Below, in pieces: positions 53,873 to 62,607 of a DNA stretch of 64,000 bases (its first letter is position 1; every line of letters starts with the position of its first letter). The position numbers and the translations under genes are program-made. Below the pieces are notes generated by a model that was not told the origin of the DNA, did not search any database, and was given only the letters and a program-made list of their open reading frames with translations. Origin of the DNA: Phreatobacter aquaticus (GTDB lineage Bacteria; Pseudomonadota; Alphaproteobacteria; Rhizobiales; Phreatobacteraceae). Location of the stretch: positions 2,690,828 through 2,754,827 of the forward strand of contig NZ_CP039865.1 in assembly GCF_005160265.1 (NCBI RefSeq), given 5' to 3'.

Positions 53873-53893
53873 AGCGCCGGATCTTCCGGCGCT
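53873..53893. terminator. Hairpin between pucG-like and DMT genes
   Basis: AGCGCCGGA (53873-53881) pairs perfectly with TCCGGCGCT (53885-53893) with a three-base loop. It lies eight bases past the aminotransferase stop and touches the stop codon of the convergent transporter gene. No T-run. Confidence 0.5.
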
Positions 53894-54825
53894 CAGCGCC
53901 GGAACAACCGGCGCAGCAATCCGCCCTGGGCGAGCAATCCGCCCAGGATGATGCAGGCCGCGCCAGCCAGCGAGCCGAGCGAGGGCGCGACCGAGAACAT
54001 CACGGCGTCCAGCAGCATCGCCCAGATCAGGCCGGAAAACTGCCAGGGCGCGATCTTTGATGTCTCGCTCAGCCGAAGCGCGGTTGAGATGCTGAACAGG
54101 GCGACGGTCTGCACGACCGTGAACAGAACCCCCATGGCGAAGCCCTCAAGGCTCAGCGGGGTCCAGAACCAGACCATGGGCACGGCGAGGATCACCACGC
54201 CGACCACCGCCACCTGCATGGCGGTATCGACGCTGGAGGCGACCTCGCGCAGCCGCCTGACCACGATCTGGTAGATCGCATAGAAGGCAGCGGCCCCCAC
54301 CGAGGCGAAGATGCCGAGCAGCGACGGGTTCTCCGTCGGCTTGACGATCAGCAGCATGCCGGCAAAGCCGATCAGGGCACCGAGCCACCGGCCCGCCGAG
54401 ATGCGCTCGCCCAGCATCAGGCCGCCAAGGGCCGTCAGGATCAGCGGCGCAGTGAAGCCGAGCGCCGACGCGGCCGTCACCGGCATCAGGCTGTAGGCAT
54501 AGACGGCCATGGCATTGGACAGGACAAGCGCTGCCGCCGCGCCGCGCTGCTCCCACACGCGGGTCGGCCGCCAGATACGCTCCCAGGTGACGCCGCTTTT
54601 GGCCCAGCCCAGCGCCAGGAAGGTCACTCCCAGCACCAGCACGCAGCGGAGGAACGTCACCTGCAGCGCGGTCATGCCGTAGCGATTGGCAAGCGTCTTG
54701 GAGAGCGCGTAGCCGAACAGGTAGAGCAGGCTCGACAGCAGGACGAGCGCGATGGCGAGCACCGCCGTGGTGCCGGAAGACAAGCTCCGCGCCTCCGTCC
54801 GTGCCTCGGCTGGTTCTGTCGCCAT
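53893..54825 (-). CDS. DMT-superfamily (EamA) transporter
   Basis: This 310-residue inner-membrane protein has ten predicted helices and two EamA repeats. The first runs from AIALVLLSSLLYLFGYALSKTLANRYG to FTAPLILTALGGLMLGERISAGRWLGALIGFAGMLLIV. The second runs from LLGIFASVGAAAFYAIYQIVVRRL to FSGLIWAMLLDAVMF. Members export metabolites or amino acids, or import, usually with a proton. It stands alone on its strand; the TctC gene starts upstream. The substrate cannot be read. Confidence 0.88.
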   Translation of the reverse strand: MATEPAEARTEARSLSSGTTAVLAIALVLLSSLLYLFGYALSKTLANRYGMTALQVTFLRCVLVLGVTFLALGWAKSGVTWERIWRPTRVWEQRGAAAALVLSNAMAVYAYSLMPVTAASALGFTAPLILTALGGLMLGERISAGRWLGALIGFAGMLLIVKPTENPSLLGIFASVGAAAFYAIYQIVVRRLREVASSVDTAMQVAVVGVVILAVPMVWFWTPLSLEGFAMGVLFTVVQTVALFSISTALRLSETSKIAPWQFSGLIWAMLLDAVMFSVAPSLGSLAGAACIILGGLLAQGGLLRRLFRR

Positions 54826-54976
54826 GGAGCTTGCGGCCGCCTCTCGCTGCGGCCATTCCAGGGCCGTCCGGGCGGCGACGTGCCGGCCGGACAGCCTCTC
54901 TACATCAGCAGGCCCGGTCCTGCCGACTGGGTGCGAGGGCAGGGCAGTCCTGACGCCTTTGCTGATACCGAGTGGC

Positions 54977-55948
54977 TCAGTTGCCGGTTTCGGTCAGGCC
55001 GGCGCCCTTGATGAGCGCCGTCCAGCGTTCCACATCTCGGCGGATCAGCGCCTGGGTCTGGTCGGCATCGAGCGTCATCACCCGCCCGCCGGTGCGCGCG
55101 AACGTGTCACGGATCTCCGGCAGGGCCAGCACGGCGGCGAGTTCGCGGCGCAGACGCGCGACGACATCGGGCGGGGTCGCGGAATTCACGAAGAGACCGA
55201 ACCAGCTTTCCATGTCGAGGGCGGCAACGCCGGTCTCGGCAACGCTCGGCACGTCCGGATGGAACGGCTGGCGGGCGGCCGATGAGACCGCGAGCGCCCT
55301 GACCGTGCCGCCATCGACCTGTGCGCGCGCTGTCGAGGAAATGTCGAAGAACAGGTCGACGCGACCCCCCATCAGGTCCTGATAGGCCGCCTGTGCCCCG
55401 CGATAGGGCACATGGACCATCTTCACGCCGGCGAGATGCTCGGTGACGGCGGCGGCGATGTGCTGGCCCGAGCCCCGCCCGGCGGAGGCATAGGTCACCT
55501 TGCCGGGATTGGCGCGCGCATAGGCGAAGAGCTCGACGAGCGTCTGCTGGGGAAGGTCCTTGCGCGCGATCAGCGTGTAGGACCAGCTCACCGCCAGGCC
55601 GATCGGCGTCAGGTCGCGCAGGGGATTGTAGGGCAGATTCGGATAGAGGCCGGGGTTGAGCGCGATGTTGGAGAGGCCGCCGAGCAGCATCGTATAGCCG
55701 TCGGCGGGCGCCTGGATCGCCGCCTGGGTGCCGACGATCGTCCCGGCGCCCTGCCGGTTCTCCACCACCACGCCCTGGCCGAGGCGCGGCGCGAGCTTCT
55801 CCGCCAGCACCCGCGCCACCGTGTCGAATCCGCCGCCTGCCGGCTGCGGCACGATGATCTTGATCGCCTGGCTGGGATAATCCTGCGCAGCCGCAGGCGC
55901 GACCGCAACCATCAGGGACAGGGAGGCGAGCAAGGCGAGGCGGCGCAT
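54977..55948 (-). CDS. Tripartite tricarboxylate transporter substrate-binding protein (TctC/Bug family), copy 4
   Basis: This 323-residue periplasmic protein has signal peptide MRRLALLASLSLMVAVAPAAAQ. The mature start YPSQAIKIIVPQPAGGGFDTVAR is the TctC signature, and MVHVPYRGAQAAYQDLMGGRVD is a further mark. It is downstream of iclR on the same strand, and a perfect palindrome GTTTCGTATACGAAAC sits 30 bases before its ATG. This makes it a likely IclR target. It has no TctAB beside it. GGAAG precedes the start. Ligand unknown; the neighbouring SnoaL-like and MFS genes suggest a common substrate (inference). Confidence 0.9.
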   Translation of the reverse strand: MRRLALLASLSLMVAVAPAAAQDYPSQAIKIIVPQPAGGGFDTVARVLAEKLAPRLGQGVVVENRQGAGTIVGTQAAIQAPADGYTMLLGGLSNIALNPGLYPNLPYNPLRDLTPIGLAVSWSYTLIARKDLPQQTLVELFAYARANPGKVTYASAGRGSGQHIAAAVTEHLAGVKMVHVPYRGAQAAYQDLMGGRVDLFFDISSTARAQVDGGTVRALAVSSAARQPFHPDVPSVAETGVAALDMESWFGLFVNSATPPDVVARLRRELAAVLALPEIRDTFARTGGRVMTLDADQTQALIRRDVERWTALIKGAGLTETGN

Positions 55949-55978
55949 GGGGGAGCTTCCTTGGGGTTCCAGCGAGGA

Positions 55979-55994
55979 GTTTCGTATACGAAAC
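55979..55994. promoter_or_regulatory. Perfect 16-bp palindrome, putative IclR operator
   Basis: GTTTCGTATACGAAAC is exactly its own reverse complement. It lies between the iclR stop (56034) and the tctC start (55948), in the position of the tctC promoter. A related near-palindrome with the same GTT...AAC ends precedes iclR at 56834. Confidence 0.65.
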
Positions 55995-56033
55995 TGTTCT
56001 TTTACAGAAACCAACCACGGCCAAGCCGAGGCG

Positions 56034-56822
56034 TCAATCCTCCCGCGCGGGCGGGACAGCGCGCGCCTCCAGCGCTTTTGACAGTGCCGCGGCCGTGGAC
56101 GCCATCTGGCGGCGGAACACGGCCTCCTGGCTCTGCGAGAAGCGCGCGGTGGGCACGGCGAGATTGAGCGCGCCGACAATCCGTCCGCCAGCAGTCACGG
56201 CCGTCGCGATGCCGGTGATCCCCGGCGTGAATTCCTCGCGCGAATAGGCGAAGCCGTCCCGCCGGGCCGCCGCGATCTCATCGCGCAGCCGGTCCTTCGA
56301 GCGGATCGTGTTGGCGGTGATCTCCTCGAAACTGACGCGCTCCAGATAGGCGGCGACTTCGTCCGGCGGCATGTGCGCGAGCCAGAGCTTGCCGGCCGAG
56401 ACGGCATAGAGCGGCGCCTTTTCGCCGACCTTCATCGTATAGGCCAGCGCCTGGCTTGAGGCCGCCGAAGCGATGGCCTCAATGCCGTCGCCGGCGCGGA
56501 CATAGAAGCCGGAGGTCTCGTTGACCGCGCGGCTGAGCTGTCCGAGATGCGGCAGCACGATTGCGGCAAGCGGCGGACCGCCGACCCGTTCGGCCAATTG
56601 CCCGATCCGCTGGCCGAGCCGGTAGCGCGCGGTTGCCCCGTCCTGGACGAGATAGCCGCGCGACTGCAGCGTGTTCAGCAGATGAAACAGGCTGCTGCGG
56701 GGAATGCCGAGCTCCGCCATCAGCCGCGAGAACGACGGCGGTTCGGCGGCATCAGCCACGGCTTCGAGGATGTCGAGCGCGCGGTCGGCCGACTTGACAG
56801 GGGCGGGTGCGTCGGATTTCAT
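56034..56822 (-). CDS. IclR-family transcriptional regulator
   Basis: This 262-residue regulator has an N-terminal winged helix (SFSRLMAELGIPRSSLFHLLNTLQSRGYLVQDG, about 30-60) and a C-terminal GAF-like effector domain (SGFYVRAGDGIEAIASAASS; LPAD-like signals in LYAVSAGKLWLAHM; GFAYSREEFTPGITGIATAVT). IclR proteins usually control nearby catabolic genes. Here one perfect and one near-palindrome bracket the gene, at 55979 and 56834. The second is only 12 bases from the ATG, which lacks a clear ribosome site, so a short or absent leader is possible. It divides tctC from the divergent SnoaL-like gene. Confidence 0.9.
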   Translation of the reverse strand: MKSDAPAPVKSADRALDILEAVADAAEPPSFSRLMAELGIPRSSLFHLLNTLQSRGYLVQDGATARYRLGQRIGQLAERVGGPPLAAIVLPHLGQLSRAVNETSGFYVRAGDGIEAIASAASSQALAYTMKVGEKAPLYAVSAGKLWLAHMPPDEVAAYLERVSFEEITANTIRSKDRLRDEIAAARRDGFAYSREEFTPGITGIATAVTAGGRIVGALNLAVPTARFSQSQEAVFRRQMASTAAALSKALEARAVPPARED

Positions 56823-56833
56823 GATTCAAACCA

Positions 56834-56849
56834 GTTCACATATGTAAAC
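56834..56849. promoter_or_regulatory. Near-perfect palindrome, second putative IclR operator
   Basis: GTTCACATATGTAAAC matches its reverse complement at 14 of 16 positions and has the same length and GTT/AAC ends as the site at 55979. It lies in the divergent promoter of iclR and the SnoaL-like gene, suiting autoregulation and control of both. Confidence 0.5.
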
Positions 56850-56905
56850 TATCAGGCTTGAAGTCCTGTCGCAAGCGGCAGGCCGGCCTCCGAGGAGCAG
56901 CCCCC

Positions 56906-57520
56906 ATGGACACCGTAACGCTGGACCGTCTCGCCATCCGCGATCTCGTCGAGAACTGGGCCGTCTGGCGCGATGCCGGTGATTGGGACCGCTTCCAGAC
57001 CTGCTGGCACGATGACGGCTTCATGTGCGCCACCTGGTTCCAGGGGCCGGCGAGCGAATTCATCCGCGTCAGCCGCGAGGGCTCGTCCAAGGGCGTCAGC
57101 ATCCTGCATTTCCTCGGCGGCACCAGTATCGACCTTGCCGGCACGCGCGCCATCGCCCAGACCAAGATGACCATTTCCCAGCGCGCGCAGGTCCACGACG
57201 TCCAGTGCGACGTCGTTTGCACCGGCCGATTCTACGATTTCATCGAGAAGCGCCAGGGCAAATGGGGCGTCGTGCTGCGCCAGCCGATCTACGAGAAGGA
57301 CCGGATCGATCCGGTCGATCCCTCGGCAACGCTCCAGCTTGACCGCGACGTGCTTATGGCGCTGCCGGAGGGCTATCGCCACCTCGCCTATATCCAGGAG
57401 CGCATCGGCTACAAGGTGAAGCGCGACATGCCGGGCCTGAAAGGCGCCGAGGTCGAGCGGCTCTATGCCCGTGGCCGCAACTGGCTGGCCGGCGGGTCGC
57501 CGCACGAACCGGCCGCCTGA
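56906..57520 (+). CDS. SnoaL/NTF2-fold protein, possible catabolic enzyme
   Basis: This 204-residue protein has the SnoaL-like_4 form: IRDLVENWAVWRDAGDWDRFQTCWHDDGFM at the N-terminus, a strand-rich middle (ILHFLGGTSIDLAGTRAIAQTKMTISQRAQVHDVQCDVVCTGRFYDFIEKRQGKWGVVLR), then a helix and basic tail. Proteins of this group include dehydratases and dehydrochlorinases acting on rings. GAGGAG precedes the ATG. It is divergent from iclR and convergent with an MFS transporter, so it probably acts on a compound sensed by that IclR (inference). The catalytic residues are not certain. Confidence 0.72.
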   Translation: MDTVTLDRLAIRDLVENWAVWRDAGDWDRFQTCWHDDGFMCATWFQGPASEFIRVSREGSSKGVSILHFLGGTSIDLAGTRAIAQTKMTISQRAQVHDVQCDVVCTGRFYDFIEKRQGKWGVVLRQPIYEKDRIDPVDPSATLQLDRDVLMALPEGYRHLAYIQERIGYKVKRDMPGLKGAEVERLYARGRNWLAGGSPHEPAA

Positions 57521-57525
57521 CGGTC

Positions 57526-58674
57526 TCAGGCGGCAGGCCTGCCGCCGAGCTTCAGGGTCAGCGCCAGATGGGCGATGCCGACAAGGCCCATGGCGAGCGT
57601 CGCCACGCCAAGGGCCGGAACGCCGCCATAGCTCATGGCGATGCCGCCGAGCGTCGAGCCGATCGATGAGCCGACATAGATGCAGGCCGCGCTGAGGGCC
57701 AGCAGCACCTGCGTGCGGGCGGGATCGAGCATCACCAGGCGTGACTGCTGCGCGATGGCGAAGGCCCAGCCGGCCGCGGCCCAGGCGAACAGAAGAACGC
57801 CGCCGACGGCCACGTTCCAGGGGAAAAGCGTCAGGATCGCGACCAGCGGCACGGGGATGATCGTCGCGAAGATCAGCGCGCGCTCGGGCCCGACGCGGTC
57901 GGTGAGAAAACCCCCCAGCATGTTGCCGGCGACCGATCCCAGCCCGTAGACCCCGAGCAGGAGCCCGACCAGCTCCGGCCCGCCGCCGGTCTTCACCTCG
58001 ATGATCGGGGCGAGGAACGTATAGGCGGTCCAGGCCGATCCCATCGCGGTGGCCGTCAGCAGCACCGCCACCGCCAGCCGCGGATCGGTCAGGACGGCGG
58101 CGAGGTCGGTGAGGGTTGCGGGTGCGACCTTGATGCCGCGCGGCGTCAGCACGGCAAGCGCTGCTGCCATGGCCAGGCCCGCGACCGTCACACCCCAGAA
58201 CAGGATCGTCCAGCCGAACAGGTAGGAGAGATAGCTGCCGGCGGGGATGCCGACGACCTGCGACACGGTCAGCCCGCCATAGACCATGGAGAGCGCCTTG
58301 CCGCGCCGCTCGGGCGCAACACTGGCAATCGCCACCGCCGCTGCCGCCGGCGCGAACAGGCCAGCGCCCAGCGCCATCACCACCCGGCCGCCATAGAGCG
58401 CGAGCGGGCTGGTCGCGAGCGCTGCCAGCGCGGCCCCGATCGCAAAGGCCGCCATGCCGCTGACCAGAACCGGCCGCCGGTCGAACTGGCCGGTCGTGGA
58501 TGTCAGCAGGGGCGAGCCCAGCGCGTAGGCGATCGCATAAGCGGACATCACCCATCCAGCGCCGACCGGCGAGAGGCCGAGGTCGCGCGACAAGGGCGTC
58601 ATGACGCCGACGACGCCCAGGGCGCCGATGCCGGTGACGAAAGTGGCAAAGGACAGGAGGATGAGAAGGGGCAT
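57526..58674 (-). CDS. Major facilitator superfamily transporter
   Basis: This 382-residue inner-membrane transporter has twelve predicted helices. MTPLSRDLGLSPVGAGWVMSAYAIAYALGSPLLTSTTGQFDRRPVL holds the loop 2-3 MFS motif (G-x-FDRRPVL), and a second loop GGFLTDRVGPERAL gives the repeat. It resembles drug/sugar-type DHA1 carriers of the AraJ/YdhP group. ATG 58674 is used; a TTG nine bases upstream is an alternative. It is convergent with the SnoaL-like gene and might move the same compound; DHA1 members generally export. Confidence 0.87.
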   Translation of the reverse strand: MPLLILLSFATFVTGIGALGVVGVMTPLSRDLGLSPVGAGWVMSAYAIAYALGSPLLTSTTGQFDRRPVLVSGMAAFAIGAALAALATSPLALYGGRVVMALGAGLFAPAAAAVAIASVAPERRGKALSMVYGGLTVSQVVGIPAGSYLSYLFGWTILFWGVTVAGLAMAAALAVLTPRGIKVAPATLTDLAAVLTDPRLAVAVLLTATAMGSAWTAYTFLAPIIEVKTGGGPELVGLLLGVYGLGSVAGNMLGGFLTDRVGPERALIFATIIPVPLVAILTLFPWNVAVGGVLLFAWAAAGWAFAIAQQSRLVMLDPARTQVLLALSAACIYVGSSIGSTLGGIAMSYGGVPALGVATLAMGLVGIAHLALTLKLGGRPAA

Positions 58675-58850
58675 ACGGCTCAAGGTGAGGGAAACCTGGG
58701 GCCAACCCTACAGCTCGATGAGCTCGGCCGCGACCACCCGCGCGATCATGGCTCTCCGTGCGACAATGACGGTTGCGCGATTGGTCCGATGGACAGGCGG
58801 TTTGGCCGCTGTTTTGCTGGGACAGTTGGAGCCCTGATCGGGAGACGCCT

Positions 58851-59564
58851 ATGCCGAAGCGCCTTGCATCGTCCATGTCGCGCCGCCTCGCCCTCGCGGC
58901 TGGTGTCCTGGTGCCGAGCCTTGTCCGGGCGCAGGCCAAAATCCCGGTGGATGTCGTGCTGGCGCTGGCTGCCGACGGCTCGGGCTCGATCGACAATGAC
59001 GAATTGCGGCTCCAGCGCGAAGGCTACGGCGAGGCGTTGAGCGCGCCGGAGGTCCTGTCCGTCATCGCCAAGGGCACCCATGGCGCCATCGCGGTCATCT
59101 ATACCGAATGGGGCGGCCCGACCTCGCAGCACGTCATCGTCGACTGGACGCTGATCCGGGACGAGGCCAGCGCAAAGGCCTTTGCCATTGAACTCGTCAC
59201 CCGCCCGCGCGCGGCCCGCGGCTACAATTCCATCTCGGCGGCCATCGACTTCTGCGTGACCCATATCGAGAGCGGTCCCTATCGCGGGCTGAAGCGCGTC
59301 ATCGATGTCTCGGGCGACGGCCCCAATATTGGCGGCCGCGCGGTGGAGGCGGCGCGCGACGATGCGGTGGCCAAGGGCATCACGGTCAACGCGCTGGCGA
59401 TCATCCGGCCCGGCGGCAGCGTGCCGGCGCGCATCGGACAGCCGCTGCCGGACTATTACCGCGAGGCAGTGATCGGCGGCCCCGGCGCCTTTGTCGAGGT
59501 GGCGGACCAGAACCGGTCCTTTGCCGAGGCGGTGAGGCGGAAGATCGTCACCGAGATCGCGTGA
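58851..59564 (+). CDS. DUF1194 secreted von Willebrand factor A-type protein
   Basis: This 237-residue exported protein has an N-terminal signal (SRRLALAAGVLVPSLVRAQ) and a VWA domain. The MIDAS start is LAADGSGSID (DxSGS-like), with downstream GYNSISAAIDF and IDVSGDGPNIGG. The DUF1194 family is common in Rhizobiales with unknown function; metal-dependent protein-protein contact in the periplasm is expected. GGGAG precedes ATG 58851. It is alone on its strand. Confidence 0.85.
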   Translation: MPKRLASSMSRRLALAAGVLVPSLVRAQAKIPVDVVLALAADGSGSIDNDELRLQREGYGEALSAPEVLSVIAKGTHGAIAVIYTEWGGPTSQHVIVDWTLIRDEASAKAFAIELVTRPRAARGYNSISAAIDFCVTHIESGPYRGLKRVIDVSGDGPNIGGRAVEAARDDAVAKGITVNALAIIRPGGSVPARIGQPLPDYYREAVIGGPGAFVEVADQNRSFAEAVRRKIVTEIA

Positions 59565-59579
59565 GATAGGCTCCCTCTC

Positions 59580-59894
59580 TCACTCGCAGAGGCATTCATA
59601 TTGCCGCTCGCTGCGCGCCTGGCCTGTGCCGGGGCCCCAGGCCGTCACGCAGACATTCGACCAGCTGGGCCGCAGGTTGAAGCCCGGACGCATACCTTCG
59701 TTCGCGCTGTTCGCCGCGCAGACGTTGAACATCTGCCCGTTCGGGAGATAGACGCCCGACTGAACCGGCCGGCGCCCTGCGCCCTGGCAGACCTGTTCGC
59801 AGGCCCGGCCGTTGCCTGGCATCCAATTGCTGGCGTCGGCGGACGGCATGGAAAGGGTACCCAGAAGGAGGGCGAGAGCGAAGGCGCGGGTCAT
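59580..59894 (-). CDS. Small secreted cysteine-rich protein
   Basis: This 104-residue protein has a signal peptide (MTRAFALALLLGTLSMPSADA). The mature part has six cysteines at 32, 36, 59, 82, 101 and 103 (GRACEQVCQG, NVCAAN, NVCVTAW, YECLCE), which could form three disulfides. No family recognised. It begins downstream of the sodB terminator on the same strand and so is independent. Confidence 0.62.
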   Translation of the reverse strand: MTRAFALALLLGTLSMPSADASNWMPGNGRACEQVCQGAGRRPVQSGVYLPNGQMFNVCAANSANEGMRPGFNLRPSWSNVCVTAWGPGTGQARSERQYECLCE

Positions 59895-59999
59895 GGGAGG
59901 TTTCCGTCAAGGGGAAGAGAGGACATGTCGTAACGCAAGGGCAGGTTTCCGCCAATGCGGGCGACACCGTAATCCCCGTACAAATCGCGGTACCCAGAA

Positions 60000-60027
60000 A
60001 AAACCCCGGCGCGATGGCCGGGGTTTT
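60000..60027 (-). terminator. Intrinsic terminator of sodB
   Basis: AAAACCCCGGC (60000-60010) pairs with GCCGGGGTTTT (60017-60027) around a six-base loop. On the minus strand a run of six or more T follows the stem, so this is a classic terminator, 26 bases past the sodB stop. Confidence 0.88.
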
Positions 60028-60053
60028 CGTCAATCTCGTGATGTCGAAACCGC

Positions 60054-60653
60054 TCAGGCGCTGGCGGCCTGGAACATCTCGTCGACATATTCCCAGTTCA
60101 CCAGGTGCTCGACGAAAGCCTTGAGATAGTCGGGGCGCCGGTTGCGGTAGTCGATGTAGTAGGAATGCTCCCACACGTCGCAGCCGAGGATCGGCTTGCC
60201 GCCATGGACCAGCGGGCTCTCGCCATTCGGGGTCTTGGTGACGACGATCTTGCCGCCCTGGACGGTCAGCCAGGTCCAGCCCGAGCCGAACTGGGTGACG
60301 CCGCCCTGGATGAAGTCTTCCTTGGCCTTCTCGACCGAGCCGAACGAGTCGATCAGCGCCTTTTCCAGGCCGCCGGGGATCTTGCCGCCGCCATTCGGCT
60401 TCATCCACTTCCAGAAATGGATGTGGTTGTAGTGCTGGCCGGCATTGTTGAAGATGCCGGCGTGCTTGCCGAACGAGCCCTTGACGATGTCCTCGAGGCT
60501 CTTGCCCTCGAACTCGGTGCCCTTGATCAGGTTGTTGCCGTTGGTGACATAGGCCTGATGGTGCTTGTCGTGGTGATATTCCAGCGTTTCCTTGGACATG
60601 TAGGGCTGGAGCGCGTCATAGGCGTAGGGCAGGGCGTCGAGAGTGAACGACAT
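60054..60653 (-). CDS. sodB: Superoxide dismutase, Fe-type
   Basis: This 199-residue Fe/Mn-family superoxide dismutase converts superoxide to peroxide and O2. Predicted metal ligands are His27, His77, Asp159 and His163 (EYHHDKHH, QHYNHIHFW, CDVWEHSYYID). The second-sphere glutamine is Gln73 in NNAGQHYNH; the place where Mn enzymes carry Gln (PNGESPL here) lacks it, which favours iron or a cambialistic enzyme. It has no signal peptide. The terminator follows directly. Confidence 0.95.
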   Translation of the reverse strand: MSFTLDALPYAYDALQPYMSKETLEYHHDKHHQAYVTNGNNLIKGTEFEGKSLEDIVKGSFGKHAGIFNNAGQHYNHIHFWKWMKPNGGGKIPGGLEKALIDSFGSVEKAKEDFIQGGVTQFGSGWTWLTVQGGKIVVTKTPNGESPLVHGGKPILGCDVWEHSYYIDYRNRRPDYLKAFVEHLVNWEYVDEMFQAASA

Positions 60654-60878
60654 GGACTGTCTCCTGGAAGGCCGTCGCCTCGGGGTTGCGGCACCGGCGT
60701 CGGAACAAAGCTACGGGTTCTAGATAAGCCCGGCGCCATGCCGGGGCAATTGCCCATGCGGGGCAAGGTAACAAAGTTGCCAGAATCTTATGGCTTCCAT
60801 TTGATACTGATGGGGCATCCGCCGGGTATCGGCGTGAAGCAATGCGGCAGACTGCCGCTGCGTTGAGGGGATAGGTTG

Positions 60879-62582
60879 ATGGCTGTTATACTCCAGGTCG
60901 TGGCCGCCATTGTGACGGTCCTTGGAACCCTGACGCTCTATTTTGGCACCGACCCGAGCCTCCTGACGCTCGGCAACACCGTCATGCTCATCGGCGCGAC
61001 CTTCATGGCCGCAGGTCTTGTGACCTTCGCGGTGGCGGTGGCGGTTGGCAGGCTTGGCGCCGTGGTGCGCGCCCTGAGGGACGTGACCGCAGCGCTCAAT
61101 GCGGCCCGTTTGTCGGACGGTCCGGTCCAGACAATGCCAGTTCTGCCGACCGTCAGTGTTGCGGATGCGCCGTCAGACATCATGCCGCCGCCGTCGACAG
61201 CCGTGGTCGAGCCCGTGCTTGTCGCCCCGCCAGTCCAGACCGGCTCGTCAGGGTTGCCCGGCGCTGCGCTGACAGGTGTTGTCGGTGGCGCACTTGCCGG
61301 AGCAGCCGTTGTCGGCGCGTCGCAGGGCTGGTCGGCGATCCATCATCCCGCGCCTGCGGTGGAGGCTCCGTCAGCCGAGGGGCCCGCCCTCGGGACGCCC
61401 GCGCCCCAGTTGGCTGCTGCTGAAATGCGCACGGAGCCGTCCCTTCACCCCGCCTTCCCCGATTTCGGCGCCACGAAGGATCCCGTGGCGGTCGAGACGA
61501 TCACCGCGAAGGACTGGAGCGGCGACGAGGAAACCCTCAGCCACGCCGTGGTCGAGGCGCCGATCGATGCCGGTGAGATGAAGGCTGACACGGTCGGGCC
61601 GGAGGCAGCCGCGATTGCCGGCCCGCTCGATCTCGAGCAGGAACTGGCGGCAGCCCTCGGCATGCCGAGCCTCTCCCTGCCCCCCGCGCCTGCGCCGCAG
61701 CCGGCCGCCGAGCCCAGCCCGGTTGCGGAACCGGAAGCCGCGCCTGAAGCCACGCCGGAGCCTGTCGTGGAGGCTGAGCCGATCGTTCTGCCGAAGCTGG
61801 ACCTGAGCCCTTCGGAGAGCGAGCCGACTGCCGCAGCGTCGCAACCCGCTGATGACATTGACCGCACCGAGGCGGTTCACCGCGGTCTTGAGGAATTGCT
61901 GAAGGCGCCGGTCAAGCCGCCGCAGCGCGAGTCCGGGACCGACGCGCTGGACGACGAGTTCATGGCCCGGCTGCGCGATACCGCCTTCCGCTCGCCGGCT
62001 GCGCCTTCCGTCGCTCCGGTCGCAGATCCCGTGATCGCCACGCCGCCGGAGCCCGTTGCCGAGGCAGCCGTTTCGCCGCCGCTTGCCCATGACCCGATGG
62101 AGCTCGATCTCGAGGCGGCCCTGCGTGCCGCCCTCGCCGAGCCGCTGCCAACCGTGACCGGGCGTCCGCGCGAGGACAGGACCGAGGAGCGCACCGCTTC
62201 GGAGCGCGCCGAGACCGAGCGGCTGGCCGAGAAGGTGATCTCCGAGGACATGACGGACGAGCCTTTTGCCGACGAGCCCGCCAAGGGCTGGTCGCAGCCG
62301 ACGCCAGAGCCCGCCGAGGATGCGGCCATGGTCAAGCTGGCGCGTGATTTCCCCGAGCTCGGCGATCTCCTGGCGCCGACCCGGACGCGCACGGCCGATG
62401 AGGTCCTGGCAGAGCCGGCCGCCCCCGAGCCGCCGCCGATCGCGGCACCCTTGCTGCGCGAAGGCGTGATAGCCAACATTCCGTTCCGGCTCTATGGCGA
62501 CGGCACGATCGAGGCGGACCTGCCGGCGGGCGCCACGCGCTTTGCCTCGCTGAAGGACTTCCGCGCCCATGTCGGCGGCTGA
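60879..62582 (+). CDS. Pro/Ala/Glu-rich membrane protein of unknown function
   Basis: This 567-residue protein has two N-terminal transmembrane helices (LQVVAAIVTVLGTLTLYFG and VMLIGATFMAAGLVTFAVAVAVG). A long low-complexity Pro/Ala/Glu-rich segment (about 90-470) follows. A short ordered end (ANIPFRLYGDGTIEADLPAGATRFASLKDFRAHVGG) looks conserved in related bacteria, as it keeps non-repetitive hydrophobic residues. It is probably a cytoplasmic tether at the inner membrane. ATG 60879 is used; TTG 60876 is an alternative. No family recognised. Confidence 0.7.
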   Translation: MAVILQVVAAIVTVLGTLTLYFGTDPSLLTLGNTVMLIGATFMAAGLVTFAVAVAVGRLGAVVRALRDVTAALNAARLSDGPVQTMPVLPTVSVADAPSDIMPPPSTAVVEPVLVAPPVQTGSSGLPGAALTGVVGGALAGAAVVGASQGWSAIHHPAPAVEAPSAEGPALGTPAPQLAAAEMRTEPSLHPAFPDFGATKDPVAVETITAKDWSGDEETLSHAVVEAPIDAGEMKADTVGPEAAAIAGPLDLEQELAAALGMPSLSLPPAPAPQPAAEPSPVAEPEAAPEATPEPVVEAEPIVLPKLDLSPSESEPTAAASQPADDIDRTEAVHRGLEELLKAPVKPPQRESGTDALDDEFMARLRDTAFRSPAAPSVAPVADPVIATPPEPVAEAAVSPPLAHDPMELDLEAALRAALAEPLPTVTGRPREDRTEERTASERAETERLAEKVISEDMTDEPFADEPAKGWSQPTPEPAEDAAMVKLARDFPELGDLLAPTRTRTADEVLAEPAAPEPPPIAAPLLREGVIANIPFRLYGDGTIEADLPAGATRFASLKDFRAHVGG

Positions 62583-62607
62583 CGGCGCCCGCCGCGCTCA
62601 ATGAAAA

